A DNA stretch of 64,000 bases from Colletes latitarsis (Eukaryota; Arthropoda; Insecta; Hymenoptera; Colletidae): the NCBI RefSeq assembly GCF_051014445.1, contig NC_135141.1:28791422-28855421 (forward strand). Reading direction: 5' to 3'. The position numbers and the translations under genes were made by a program. Below are positions 24,398 to 36,959 of this stretch, piece by piece. Every line of letters starts with the position of its first letter. Position 1 is the stretch's first letter. The notes under the pieces were generated by a model. It was not told where the DNA came from. It worked only from the letters and a program-made list of their open reading frames with translations, and searched no databases.

Positions 24398-26038
24398 GGT
24401 ATATAATTAAATATAACAAATCTCGACCACGCGCCAGAACAGTAACCAAACACAAGCACGCAATATGGCGCCGCGCTTTTGTCAGTTGCACAGTCCTCTA
24501 AAAATAAAAATTTCAACGTTAGTGGTACACTCGTTCGAAAAGACATTATTTTTCGACAACCGACGCGATGCTTCCTAATTTCGTTAAACCTTGCCTTCCC
24601 GACTTTTTATGGCAATTAAGCAACATTGTTGCATTCAACGGGATGAAATATTAACGCGAAAGAATGTGATTTCCTTTCTTTTTTCTTTGGTTCTTTGAGA
24701 ATGATACAATTGATGATGTAATTGTTTGGTACGATGAATTATTCAATGTGGCTAATCTGTTCAGGTACCGTATCATCTTTCAATTTTAAATATGAAATGT
24801 TATATTATTGTATTAACATTGTAATTTATAATGTTTATTGTTAATTAAATAATCTGTAGTAATATTACATCGTGAAATTCCAAATTTGGTATTTTCATTA
24901 TATAAATTTCAATTTCGTACAGGTTTTCAAAAAATATAATTTATATTTCCGTATTGGCTTTGAATTTGCAACCGTCAACCAGTAATCACTACATGGTTGT
25001 CAGTTGCATATTTATTAATTTTGTTTTCAAATTAAACAAATTTTTTTTTCACGTAATTTATTTTTGTTTGTTTAAACGTATTTGTTATAGAACTGTGCAA
25101 CAGTAAATTTCTTTTATTTAGAATACGTGTATTATGGAATATAATTGTTACAATATTTTCTTTATTCTCTTAAATATATAGATAAATGTCATATTTGGAA
25201 CGGTTACATATTCATTAAAAGAAAATTCATTAATAGATCGATTGTGATCGTGGGTTCCTAAAACTCTTTTTCGGTGTTAATCACGAATCGCCTTAAAGTA
25301 TTATTGTTCGTTTCATAAGAAGTAGATTTGACGATTATCAGCTTTCGTAATTCATATGTTTATTCCCATGTGTCGTGATACTTGCCAATCGAGGTGAAAA
25401 AGTCATTAAATACTAATAGTGTGTCTTTAATTGACACGCTAATTGATACGGTACATACATAACATTATTTAAGTTGTATAATAAGCTATCGATCTAACGA
25501 ATAGATAATTATTTATTAACACGTTGACTGACACGTCTGTTTTCCATGTTGGAAATGTCCTCGATATTTGTTCGAATTCATAAATAGTAGTTTAATGATT
25601 ATAAAGCAATTATCAGAAGTAAAACAATGCATTCCTAATTCTGAGATCATTTAACAGACCTCACATTTAATGGAATTTTCTGTCCTCAATTCCGGGTAAC
25701 TAGAACCGTTTTTCAACGTTACCGATTCAAAATAGGAAAAGATTACATCGTTTATAAGTTATAACGTTTTCAATGAAATATGGCAAGAGTTAATTATATA
25801 TTTCGAAAGTAATTGAAATTTGAATCTCAGAATAATAATTCTAACAAGAAACAGACGCAAGCAAATTTCTAAATTGCGTGCAGAAATTCATTAAACAATT
25901 TTCTGGTTTCCATGACATTATGTACGTTATTGTTTTCACCAATCACGTATCCGTAAGAAAACATTTTCGATCGTGTAACTTTAAAATTACAACTTTGGTA
26001 ACACTTGATCAATACAAAATGGTGGACTGCAAATACGA
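24398..26038. other. SUMO promoter side and AT-rich intergenic
   Basis: About 24400-24560 has moderate CpG content and probably includes the SUMO 5' UTR and promoter. From 24700 to 25900 the sequence is strongly AT-rich without recognisable genes or repeats. Confidence 0.45.
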
Positions 26039-26463
26039 ATGGCGTCGTGGCGAGTGGTTGGTGATAAAAGCAAGAGTATTTGGTCACGCCAAATGAAATC
26101 GAGACAACTAATTGAAGAATTAACAAATACAGGGTCTGCTCCACAAGATAATAATAAATGGAATATTTATATGTTAAGTGATTTGCATCATCAAGTGCGT
26201 TATTGTAGTTCAGCAAGGTTAGAACGTAACTTCGTGAAAAGTGTCTCTTGTTTCGAACTGTGTCAAATTAGAATCGTATGAAAATAGAAACGAGTATAAA
26301 CATTTTGAGGTTCATCTTGCTGATTTGTAATAACATATGTGTCGATATAAATCGATGCAAATTATTTCAGAATGATGCAATTCTCGCATTTATTATAATT
26401 AGGTGGTGTGGTCTCTGTAGATTAGTATTTTCAGAAGTGGAAAGTGCAGAAGAATGTTTTTAG
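26039..26463 (+). CDS. Candidate small two-exon gene, unrecognised
   Basis: The frame starting MASWRVVGDKSKSIWSRQMK is open from 26039. Read straight through it gives 80 residues. With a plausible donor (CAA then GTGCGT at 26195) and an acceptor (TTATTTCAG ending 26370), it joins in phase to 26371-26463 and gives 82 residues ending VFSEVESAEECF. The second exon carries a short hydrophobic stretch (AILAFIIIR). AATAAATAAA lies downstream near 26584. I do not recognise the protein. The polar, Trp-containing N-terminus looks more protein-like than the surrounding shadows, but the case rests on frame and splice logic only. Confidence 0.33.
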
Positions 26464-27900
26464 TATACAAAAATGTGTATAATTTAAACATTATGTTTAT
26501 TGTCTTGATTTAATGTGGTATTACCAAATATTTTTGCTTTTATCAACAGTCATGTACTATGGTTGTACTATTTGCAGTCAATCAATAAATAAATACATAT
26601 TTTAGATACAAACAGATTGTTAAAGAACTATATTATAATGTGTATAGTACGCATATGTCACTAACATATATTTGTAGTTATAGTTGTTTTATAATATTGC
26701 TAGAATATTTCTAAAATATTTTAAACCATTATTACAAAGAAATAGCGCTGGAATATTATTTGGAATCTTTTCAAAATACTTGTACGAAATGTTAAGCAGG
26801 GATATTGCAGTGATGTTGTATGTTGTACGTGTAATAAATATCGTTTCACCTCTCCAGTTTGAGAATCACTGTGACAATCTAAAACAGTAAAGTGGTTCGT
26901 AACTGGTTGCTAGTTTGAGTTAATTACTAGCATTACATTGATTCAAGTTTTATTGGAGCAGGATGATTATGTATTTTAGGAACGTTGCGTCACATCTAAA
27001 GAATTACAGTGATTCTCTTGTGAACATACAAATGCATTGAATAATTATTTACGAAAATTACGACTTAGCCGATTTCAATGAGTTTGAAATGCGTGTGTTT
27101 GTATGGTGCATGTTTCTTAGCATTCTGGTATTATCTCGTAAACTAAGAGTGAGGGACAATTATTCTTTATACCAGAACGTTTAAGAATGTGTACTGAATC
27201 CCCACCAACATATTTCAAAACTGTTGAAATCTGTGAGGTCGTCTCTTTCGTAAACAATTACCACACACATTGTTCTACGATACACCGCAATTGCGTCGAC
27301 AATGTTAATATTTGACAAAGATAACTCATTGGTCGGGAGCAATTCTAGGTAATGCAAAATATACGTAAATAGTAGACCGTAGAACGTTATGGGTGGAATA
27401 TCGTCTGTTCGTAGCTGGATATCTTTAGAAAACCCGTAAGCTGCTCGAAAATTTGTAAGTGCATAGATTAAATTATAATAAAAACGTGCCAAAATCAACG
27501 TCGTATCATACTATAAGTAAAAAAGAAACATTTTATTAGGAATTAGATCAATACCAATATTAAAACAATTGTTCGAAAATGCCCATATAAATAAAAACAA
27601 ATGGCTGTGGCTTCGTAAATAAAATGTTTTTCAAGCAATTTTTATTTTAAACGTTCATTACGAAGCAGTGTGTCTTTCGAACGATATTACTTCTAGTAAT
27701 AAATAATTTTAACAATTCAATATTACTAATCGATTATCGTTATTAAAATAAGAAGGTATTCATATTTGTGGTACATATACGTATTCCAAACATATGAATA
27801 CTTTATTAATTAAATAATAATATTCGAATAGTAATATTGAAATAGTGATATTCAATTGGTAATTTTTTTATATCGATATTTGGGTGGTAATATTTGAGAA
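26464..27900. other. Intergenic, AT-rich
   Basis: No recognisable gene. A 105-residue minus-strand frame at 27181-27498 is open but has no family resemblance and no splice context. A hAT-like terminal motif (TTGAGAATCACTG) occurs at 26859-26871. Confidence 0.4.
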
Positions 27901-27929
27901 TAGTAATTCGGCAATCGAGCATTGTTAGG

Positions 27930-28415
27930 GCGCCACTGTCGTCGACATATCAGAATTTGAACGCGTGCTAGGCAAAGTTATTTCTGCGTTGTGTTTAGGC
28001 GGTTGTTTCGCGGTGTTTTGTGACGAACGTAACGTGTTTAGAGACTCGTGCACCAAATTCGCGTGCTAAAAGTTCTAAATAAAGCATAGAGGTCAACGAA
28101 GTACCAGGAAACTTGGTGCAGCTCGGATAATTTGTATTGGTGCACGCGAGAGGGACGCTGGCGATGCTGATTGGCAGATTACGTTTTATAACCGACGCGA
28201 GTAGTCGGTCAATCGAGATTGGCAATTTTCAAATTTTGCTAGCGGCTAATAGTTTCAGTGGAAATTGATTACTAACAGCGTAAGAGTCGAGTCAGTTTTA
28301 TCGTTTTATTGGTTTTACCGGAAGTACTGTGAAATTGCCCAACGCCGAACATCGTGATAGACATTCCATTTATATTGATGGCGAACGTTGAATTCTCCGT
28401 AACTTTTGGCTTAAG
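27930..28415 (+). promoter_or_regulatory. Putative promoter and first exon of a plus-strand gene
   Basis: A CpG-rich stretch of about 450 bp interrupts AT-rich sequence and ends in a strong donor, CTTAAG then GTAAGATG, at 28415/28416. The last 38 bases also contain an ATG at 28378 with a short open frame (MANVEFSVTFGL) running into the donor. This looks like a 5' leader exon. The next plus-strand coding exon recognised is that of the diuretic hormone receptor at 43305, so it may be a distal leader of that gene; this is inference. Confidence 0.35.
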
Positions 28416-29029
28416 GTAAGATGTTATTCGTTTAGAGAACACACGTGTGTTATATGTAATAATAATGACATGATGGCGCTCTAATGTTCTATGTCATATT
28501 CAAATCACAATATTCTACAAAATGTCGTTCGATCGTACACGTTACGTTTATCTCGACGTTTCAGTGGGGCGTCTTTAAGACTCCACTTTATTACTCTCAG
28601 GAAAAGGGGGGGAAAGCTTTTCTGATAAGTATATCGAAAATCTTCGAGTAAAAGTCGCGATGAAAATTACTTTTGCTCAGATCGTAAAGACCGTTAATTC
28701 AGTTTCGAAGACTGCTTCATTTAGTAATGAACCAATTATAATATCAATCGCTTCGTGCGAATAGAATCATTTTTTAAATTCGTCCCCTTACGAAGAACGA
28801 TTCGTGTAACGTTTAGTCTCGAACAATGTGGTAGTTTATGGTCTCCAAGGTAGCATTTTGAACAGTGTGGAATTTTATTGTATATCAGATGCAACACTTT
28901 GGAAGGATCGTGTGATCACTTTGACCTCATTCTACTAGTTGAGGTTTAACAATTCGAGTGATTGAGTTGTTAGAACGGACATATATGTACTCTCGATCAA
29001 ATATTTGTGTACACCCACATGGTCTACAT

Positions 29030-29070
29030 CAGTGATTCTCAATATTTTTTAACTCGTGGACCCCATCTAA
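29030..29070 (+). mobile_element. hAT-like terminal fragment
   Basis: CAGTGATTCTCAATATTTTT followed by a GGACCCC segment resembles one terminal inverted repeat of hAT-superfamily elements. Similar inverted motifs occur at 26859-26871 and 47401-47413, but they cannot be paired into one element with confidence. Confidence 0.35.
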
Positions 29071-29185
29071 GACTTACTTATGTAATTATTATCTTCGATC
29101 GAAATATTAACGCGTTGGCCACCGGTGACCGGCGTTTTAAACATACAACGTAAATATTTGAATAATGTCATCGATATTAGAAACA

Positions 29186-29376
29186 CAGTAGAGCCTCCTT
29201 TATCCAGATACCAATTACCCGATTATCCTACTATTTGAACACTCTATTATCGAGCCCTTTTGTCGTCCAAACAGAGTGGCACGTGCTTTGTTCAGATAAC
29301 AAAGCGTTCGAACAATAGAGTGTTCGAATAGTAGAATATACAAGTAATTGGTGCTCGGATATAGCTGGCTCTACTG
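29186..29376. mobile_element. Palindromic pogo/Tigger-like MITE
   Basis: A 191-bp foldback. The first ~70 bp (CAGTAGAGCC... ACACTCTATTATCGAGC) is the near inverted copy of the last ~70 bp (... AGAGTGTTCGAATAG ... GGCTCTACTG). The ends CAGTAGAGCC/GGCTCTACTG and the internal 'accaattac' and 'ttatcc' blocks are characteristic of non-autonomous pogo-type elements. TA follows the right end; the left flank reads CA, so the target duplication has decayed. There is no transposase. Confidence 0.8.
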
Positions 29377-29379
29377 TAC

Positions 29380-30860
29380 TTCGAATCAACTAGTTCATTG
29401 AATTATCGACCAATTCTACTTGTCACGCTATAATTTGGCTAAATATCGAGGTTATCTCTAAACTCTCGAAAAGTGTCGCGATGTTTTCGTCTCTCTTAAT
29501 TTTTAGTTTCAACTTGCGCCACCGGATGGCGTTAGACACGAAGTTTCGACGTTCGAACCCGTCCCACCTGTTGAGGAAGTTAGATCGTTTCCGACGAAAC
29601 AGCCAACTTGCTGATATATTTTTTCATATCGCGGAGCACTCGATGTTTACGGCCACCGGTGGCAGTTGCCCTTAATTCTAAAGTAACACTTGACCGTACT
29701 CTCGACGCAGGAAGATAGCCGATCTGTTCTTTTATCGTTAACCTTAAAGTGACTGCTAGCTATCTTGCTTGGGAAGTTATTTTCTCTCTTACTCGCCGTT
29801 GACGTAGACGATAAACCGTTTCTAGGTCGACGAAGCTCGAGGGCCTTTTCGCGCGTAATATCGGTCCTTCTCCGACTCGTGCGCCGCTATTTATCCTGCG
29901 GATCTTTAACGACCATCGACGAACCGCCAACATTTTTTCTCGCCGGCAATACTGCGTTGCGCCATAACGCCGACCGTACTACTGAAATTTAACTTTCGAC
30001 CAAGTTCTTCGACGCAGAATGATTCCTCTGGACGAAGTCGATGGCTATATATTAAAAGTAAATAAGTTTAATACAAATATATTCTTTATTCGGAGCATAA
30101 GAATGTCCCTGGTTTAGAACGTATCAAATTTTATTTAAATAGGCTACTTCTAACCTAAACAAGAATTTCTATCTGAGAGTACCGAAACCATTGTACGGAC
30201 TTAACCCAGATTTATAACAGTCTGATTCATTGTCAGTCCTAGCCATAATTCAATTCGGACCTAACGCGACGTAATCTGGTCCATTATGTTTAACCATCAA
30301 GGCTATCTAATTAAATTCTATTCCAACTTTATCTGGTCCAAGCCATTTCAATCTAATAAAAAATTAATCTAGTTTGGTTCTACTTCATCTAGACTCATCG
30401 TAAGTTTTCCGATAACAATCTACAGCCTGCACAAACACTGTGCACGTTAATTAGAACGCTCTTAGCATAATTGTTAGCCTCCCCTAAGCGTGTCGCGATG
30501 TAAAAATACCTGTTGGATTTTTTTTTTGTGCACAACTTTGCAAGGTTCGTTCGATATTTTAAGCGAAACTATTCAGTGATGGTAATTAGGTTAGGTAAAT
30601 AGGTCCTTTGTTCTATTATATTTTCGTATGTTACATATTTTATTTATAACACGGTAATAAAAGCAGCCCCGCGTTTGGCTATAAATTTCGAGTGGATCAA
30701 TCGCGCATTTACGATTTCCTGTCGAACGAAGCGTCGTCGAAACGACGACATAACCGTTTCGATGCGAATCTTGGAATCTCGTTTCGTTAAGTATATGGCG
30801 TCGATTCCCATGCTCGCCACCAGAGGGATCGCGATCTCACAAGCGCTCGACCGATCCTCC
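29380..30860. other. Non-coding, no gene recognised
   Basis: Moderately CpG-containing sequence with short frames open on both strands (for example 29481-29675, and both strands at 30644-30893). Frames open on both strands at once, with no family resemblance, argue against coding. Confidence 0.4.
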
Positions 30861-30861
30861 A

Positions 30862-32164
30862 TTCCTGGGAGAAATTGTAATGTGAGATTCTAGAGGCAAA
30901 TATAAGGCGAAAATCAAGAATACCAATTTGTTGATGGAGGCTTCCTTAAAAAGTTATTAACAATTAAATTCAAAAGTTTCAAATCGTTCTAAAAAAATTA
31001 TTTTCGGTTGCGGGGGCCAATTAGAATCACTTTTGGTCATTAGACATACCCTCGAAATCCTACCCACTTTCGAGAAAAAAATTCGAGAAGGTGTGAAATT
31101 TTTCGATGGAAAAAAAAAATTTCGAATCGTTTTGGAAAAATTATTTGTAGTTGCAGGGGTCAATTGCAAGCATTTTTGGTCAATAGACATACCCCCGAAA
31201 TCTTACTCACTTTCGAGAAAAAAATTCGAGAATGTGTGAAATTTTTCCTCGGAAAAAAAAAATTTTAAATCGTTTTGGAAAAATTATTTTTAGTTGTAGG
31301 GGTCAATTAGAATCACTTTTGGTCATTAGATATACCCTCGAAACCCTACCCACTTTCGAGAAAAAAATTCGAGAAGGTGTGAAATTTTTCGATGGAAAAA
31401 AAAAATTTTGAATCGTTTTGGAAAAATTATTTTCGGTTGAGGGGACCAATTAGAATCACTTTTGGTCATTAGACATACCCTCGAAACCCTACCCACTTTC
31501 GAGAAAAAAATTCGAGAAGGTGTGAAATTTTTCGATGGAAAAAAAAAATTTCAAATCGTTTTGGAAAAATTATTTTCGGTTGAGGGGGTCAATTAGAATC
31601 ACTTTTGGTCATTAGATATATCCTCGAAATCCTATCCACTTTCAAGAAAAAAATTCGAGAAGGTGTGAAATTTTTCGATGGAAAAGAAAAATTTCAAATC
31701 GTTTTGGAAAAATTATTTTCGGTTGAGGGGGCCAATTAGAATCACTTTTGGTCATTAGACATACCTTCGAAATCCTACCCACTTTTGAGAAAAAAATTCG
31801 AGAATGTGTGAAATTTTTCCTCGGAAAAAAAAAATTTCAAATCGTTTTGAAAAAATTATTTTTAGTTGTAGGGATCAATTGCAAGCATTTTTGGTCAATA
31901 GACATACCCCCGAAATCCTACTCAGTTTCTAGGAAAAAATTCAGTACTGGCGGAACTTTAAGCGAAAGAGAACAATGATCGAATTAAAATGAAATTTAAG
32001 TAAGTTGATGGTTTTCTTAAAAATCGTCAAATTAACTGGTGTTAAATTCCACGCCTTTTCAGCTTGATAACAAAGCATTTTCAAAGATAAGTTGTCTTTT
32101 AATATTCTTACCCCGTTTAGAGCGCATTATAAATTTTACTGCATATTTCCTGGCCGCCCTGTAT
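30862..32164 (+). mobile_element. Dispersed non-autonomous element carrying a 143-bp tandem array
   Basis: The left side (CTGGGAGAAATTGTAATG... GATTCTAGAGGC... CAAGAATACCAATTTGTTGA) matches the left side of the copies at 50492 and, inverted, at 62262-62365, which begin ACAGGGTGTTCG. The right side ends CTGGCCGCCCTGTA, an approximate inversion of that start. In between is an array of seven units of period 143. No open frame of useful size is present, so it is non-autonomous. I cannot name the superfamily. Confidence 0.65.
31020..31945 (+). repeat. 143-bp tandem repeat array
   Basis: The landmark CGAGAAAAAAATTCGAG recurs at 31071, 31214, 31357, 31500, 31643, 31786 and (degenerate) 31930, so the spacing is 143, 143, 143, 143, 143 and 144 bp. 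Each unit contains an A-rich AT block, 'aaaaattatttt', a G-run followed by 'tcaatta', and 'tggtcattagacatacc'. Copies are highly similar, implying recent amplification or homogenisation. Confidence 0.93.
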
Positions 32165-34030
32165 GAACTGGATGAAGGTGTACGTTAATCTCATTTGCAT
32201 AAAGCTACGAGTTACGGTCGGCGAAAAAATATTCTCTAAATATAGAGACGTATTATCATAAATATAGAGCCGCCTCGCACTGTAAATCTTCGCGCGCTAA
32301 TAAAGATTAGCTACTTTGGCGCGCGGGATTTTATACTTTGTACTTTCGATCCACTCGTTCCGCTAAGAACAAAGTGGAATAAAAAAAAAGAAAAACCTCG
32401 AAACGGATGTTCTTAATGGCGTATTTAAAGGGGTTGCGTGACGAACAGCGAAAGTTTCGGATGACGGGGATAAAGATGGACGATAAACCCGAAGAAGTCA
32501 CGCCCTTCCTCCACCGTGCTTACGCGGAGGTTTATGTTTTAGGAGGATCGATTTAAAATAGCCTTTCGGGTGTATTCGCGATAAAAATTCAGGCGAATCT
32601 GTTTGAGTACGGAGACTGACCTGGAAAGCTATCTTAGAAGCCTATAATACGTACTGTAATGAATAAACAAAATGTTTGCACAGAGTAAAGCCAAACTTGA
32701 AACAAGATAAAACAAATTTGGTAAAACAGAATTAATTGGTCGAGTATAAAAAAACGTATTTCATACGTAAATAAATTAATTGTATGAAAATAAATGCACA
32801 CCCCCGGTGGACGAGTATTTTTTAATTAAAATTGAACATTGGAAGTGTATTGTTTCATACGTTTTATTCTATGTTAATATTATATCGACATAATAGCGTG
32901 TATATTAATATTGAATAAACTTATTTCCATATTTTCTAACAAAGATTTTAGCTGCTCTGTGTATACAAAAGGCTCGCCTCCTCTCAATGTTTTGTTATTT
33001 ATTAAACCCTCGAAAACTGCTTTTCTTAGCCAATTAGTCTTTTAAAAAGTGGTGAACGAAGTTCGAATCGATCGACAATCTTTAAGAATAGCTCGTTAAT
33101 TCGTGTGATTGTTTAATACGGATACGCGTATTGAAAATATTAAATGCTTTTCGATTCCCCTTTTCATCGATTCTCAATATTTGTACTCGCGTTGAATATT
33201 GCACGAGAGATAAATAAATCAGACATCTATTAAATCCATGATCATATTTGCTCTTGCTTTAGTACATAATCAATGGGAATGTAAATATCGGAATAAAAAT
33301 AATGTTTGTCACGCGTCGCGAGTATTTTGTGAAAATCATCAAGAATGCTTTTTTTTCGTTGAAAAGTATGATATTACTAAATACGTCGTTTACGTTCTTT
33401 AACTGGAAAAATACTTTTCAACTTTTTATGAAACTCTGAAGTATCTTAATTACCTGTACCACGACACAGTACCATACTTTCAATCGACAGGATATTAAAA
33501 AGTTGAAGATCCTTTTCCTTTAACTGACGTCAATAAAAACGTTTTTTTTTTCTTAAACGAGGATCATCAAAGTCTTAATTAAAGTTTTTATTATGTTTCA
33601 CTGTGCACAGTAAGTGCACCGCCAGGAGTAGAGATAAATATATAATAAACTTGCCAACAGGCACGAAATAACATCCGATAACAATTTAAGTATTCAGATA
33701 TTTAGTAAAATAGAAGAATAGTTAAATATTTATTTTTTATTCCATAAATAAGAGCCTGCAGGGTTTATTAGAAAAATAGTCGCGAATCCACACTAACGAG
33801 TCAGAACTCACGGAGATTGGAAAACATTTGCTCGAAATTAAGAACAGCGACCTGTTAGCTTAGCCTATTTAATCTGTACTTCGTTTTCAGGGGATTACGC
33901 AAAGACCACTGTTGGTTATCTGTACTCGTTTGTAAGGCTCAACCTCGAATAATTCGTCCCCTCTTTGAAGACACGTTTACTCGAACAAATCTTAAACATT
34001 GTAAATTATTCTGTTTTGATATCATAATCG
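32165..34030. other. Non-coding, no gene recognised
   Basis: Mixed sequence with several GC-richer patches (32270-32530) but no recognisable coding, RNA or repeat structure. Confidence 0.4.
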
Positions 34031-34043
34031 AGACACTCCTGGA

Positions 34044-34460
34044 CAAATTATTTCTACTTTTAAAACGCACTAGACCCTCCTAACAGAGTAAGATTTATAA
34101 AAAAACATTATGTTATTCCGAATAAAACGAAATTTTTTACTAATAGTCTAATAAAGATCACTAATAATAAATCGAAGAAAAAAATCTAGCCCGCCATTTT
34201 GAATCTCATCTGAGCTACAACGATAGATTCACTCTTTCTTCTTTTTGACAAATTATTTCTACTTTTAAAACGCACTAGATGCTCATAACAGAGTAAGATT
34301 TATAAAAAAACATTATGTTATTTCGAATAAAACGAAATTTTTTACGAATAATTGTCTAATAAAGATCTAATCACGAATAATAAATCGAAGAAAAAATCTA
34401 GCCCGCCATTTTGAATCTCATCTGAGCTGCAACGATAAATTCACCCTTTCTACTTTTTTC
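34044..34460. repeat. Two-copy 205-bp tandem duplication
   Basis: The segment starting CAAATTATTTCTACTTT at 34044 is repeated at 34249 with few substitutions, through 'aaaacgcactaga', 'cattatgttatt' and 'tagcccgccattttgaatct'. Period 205 bp. Confidence 0.9.
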
Positions 34461-35369
34461 GAATGATTTGCATCCCAAATTGCAAACGAACGGACTAACT
34501 AATCAACTACGAGCATTAGAATACTGAAAATTAGTTTCTCGGTAGTTTCTCGCAATTTCTGTTGCAACCTGACGAGTTATTTAAACATGAAATTGCCCCA
34601 GAATGTTCAAACAGTCTGGATTGATTATATTCCAGGAGGACCGCGCTATAACTTTGTTTACCCTTTAGAATTTTTTTTCTTTTCAGAAACCAATTCCTCC
34701 GACGTTTTCTCCGTTTTCTCTATGTAAAAATTTTCGACCAGCAACAACGTTGCTAGGATCGTCTCATCGCGCGATTTTCCGTGAATTTATTGTCGAAGAA
34801 GTGCAACTATTATTTTAGTTAGATTTAGAAACTATCGTTGAGACGTATATCACGTTTATAAAACAGAAGCGTGTTTATTTTAGTACCATTATAGAATTTT
34901 TAATGAACGTTCTCGATCCAACCTTGTTGGTTTCATTTTATGGAAACCAGCACGCGGCAGCCTGCGTTATCGAAACGAAATTCAAATCCGTTGCAGCCGT
35001 TGCAATTCAAATTTTTTGTTCAGAAATTTCGTTGAGAAGCTATTTCCGTGGAGCACGGATGCTGTTTAATATTTTATCAGTCCCGCCATAATTATTTCAT
35101 GGCGTATTTGCATCTGATACACGACTACGCTTCCCCGGTAAATCTACAGCGTAGGATGATTCGTACAAAATGGCTGACAGAGTTATTTTCGGAGACACGA
35201 ACGAAATTACTTGAAACAAAAATGTTCCGTTCGGTGGGAAACGCGTCTTTGAATCTGATAAATTTAATTTAATTCTTTGACAAATTTCACTCGACTGTAC
35301 GAGGGGAAATGTTTCCACTCGAGTTGGCGGATCATTCTCCTTGTGGCGCTGCATTGTTGGTGAATTATT

Positions 35370-35940
35370 CTGAAAAAATTATTTTTAGTCGCGGGGGTCA
35401 ATTACAATCATTTTTGGTGAATAGACATACTCCCGAAATCCTACTCACTTTCGAGAAAAAAATTCGAATAGGTGTGAAATTTTTCGGTGAAAAAAAAAAT
35501 TTTGAATTGTTCTGAAAAAATTATTTTTGGTTGCAGGGATCAATTAGAATCATTTTTGGTGAATACACATATTCCCGAAATCCTACGCAGTTTCGAGAAA
35601 AAAATTCCTTACCGAAAATCTAATTTAAATGGATCCCCGAAATTTCATGCGAATCTTTAAAACGTCATAACTCCTGAACGGATTGGACGATTTTAATGTT
35701 TGAAAAAGCAAACTACGCGTATTTTAGTGTAGAATATGTACAAATCGCAAAAATATTCGAAAAGTTGCTCCTTGACCCCGTAAAATGCGAAAAACCCCAT
35801 AAAAGTGGTCTAATTTTCAAACGGCCATAATTCCTACAATAGTGACTATATTTCAATGAAACTTTTTTCTGAAGTAGAGCTCATGGGTATCTACAAAAAA
35901 AGTATTAGACAACTTTTCTGTAGGGCGTCAAACAAAAACA
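35370..35940 (+). mobile_element. Fragment of the 143-bp-unit element plus its downstream module
   Basis: Two 143-type units (landmark CGAG at 35452 and 35594) are followed by a unique module (about 35605-35900) containing 'catgcgaatctttaaaac', 'gttgctccttgaccccgt' and 'caaacggccataattcc'. The same unit-plus-module order recurs at 50750-51290, which identifies it as a copy of one dispersed element. Confidence 0.75.
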
Positions 35941-36959
35941 CTAAATATATATAATACTAAAAATACTAGCCCAAGAAATGTACTTTTGGAAAACATTAAA
36001 CATTTGTCGGAAAGAGTTTCATAGTTACGCCTAAAAAATTCTCGAAAATTGCCTTTATTTTCAGCCGTCACAAGTTTGTCTCCATCGATAACGCGTCCCT
36101 GTTAATTCGCGCGATAGCAACTTCCAGTTCAGTTTATTCAATTTCCCAGCTTGATTAGCATTCGCCATGGCGATCAGCAAATTGCACGGACACACGTTTG
36201 GACAGTATCGGAATTAACATTTACAATTACACGCTAGGGGACCATCCGTGCTTAATGCTTTGCGCCACGTTAATCCCGCGAAGAACTGTCTATCGATAAC
36301 ATTCGTCATTTCACGTATTAGGATAAATAGAACTGATACTCTGTTAATTTAAAATTCGCGTTGGATTCATTATAGCCGGTCGTAAATCTCAAAGGAGTTT
36401 ACTGCTTCGATAATAGTCTAGATCAAAGACAATTCCACTGAACAAAACGTTGCTCTCTTGTCGCTTGTAATTTCGATCGAATCGATTAACACAGATTGGA
36501 ATTTAAAAATAATATTCCATTTTATACGAGATATCGCTGTCTTCGTTACACTGTGCAGATTTCGTACTAGTACGACAAATGCTCGTAACATGATCCAGTA
36601 AAACGAGTTTCAGTTACGCGCGTTTTCAAAATCATTTCGGGAACGAAACGCGCGCAAAAGAGCATCATTTTACATTTCCAGCTTATTTGTGGCCCGCTCT
36701 ATTTTCGCTCACACCTCGAATTACGCACTCTGCATGGGATAGAAATCGTAAACAAATGATTTAGCTTTGCGATTCAAGAGCACTTTCACGACACTCGTTT
36801 GCATCGCGCGTCGTTCTCGTAAAAAATAAAATAATACATTTGCAGCGACGATCTCTTCGTTGCTAGACTGAAAAAATACTTTGGACAGTCGCAGTTTAAT
36901 TTGCTTCGTTTTACAAGTAGATAGATATGAGACGAAACATTTTACAAGAAAGATGAACG

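Noticed and set aside
27181..27498. 105-residue minus-strand frame
   Set aside because: Protein-like in parts, but no relative recognised and no supporting signals; left as intergenic.
26859..29042. A hAT element spanning 26859-29042
   Set aside because: The two terminal motifs point away from each other, so they cannot be the two ends of one insertion.
29551..29575. tRNA B-box-like GTTCGAACC
   Set aside because: No matching A box, acceptor stem or anticodon arm could be built around it.
30585..30600. TTAGG-like telomeric repeat (AGGTTAGGTAAAT)
   Set aside because: Only two units, well within chance; not a telomeric tract.
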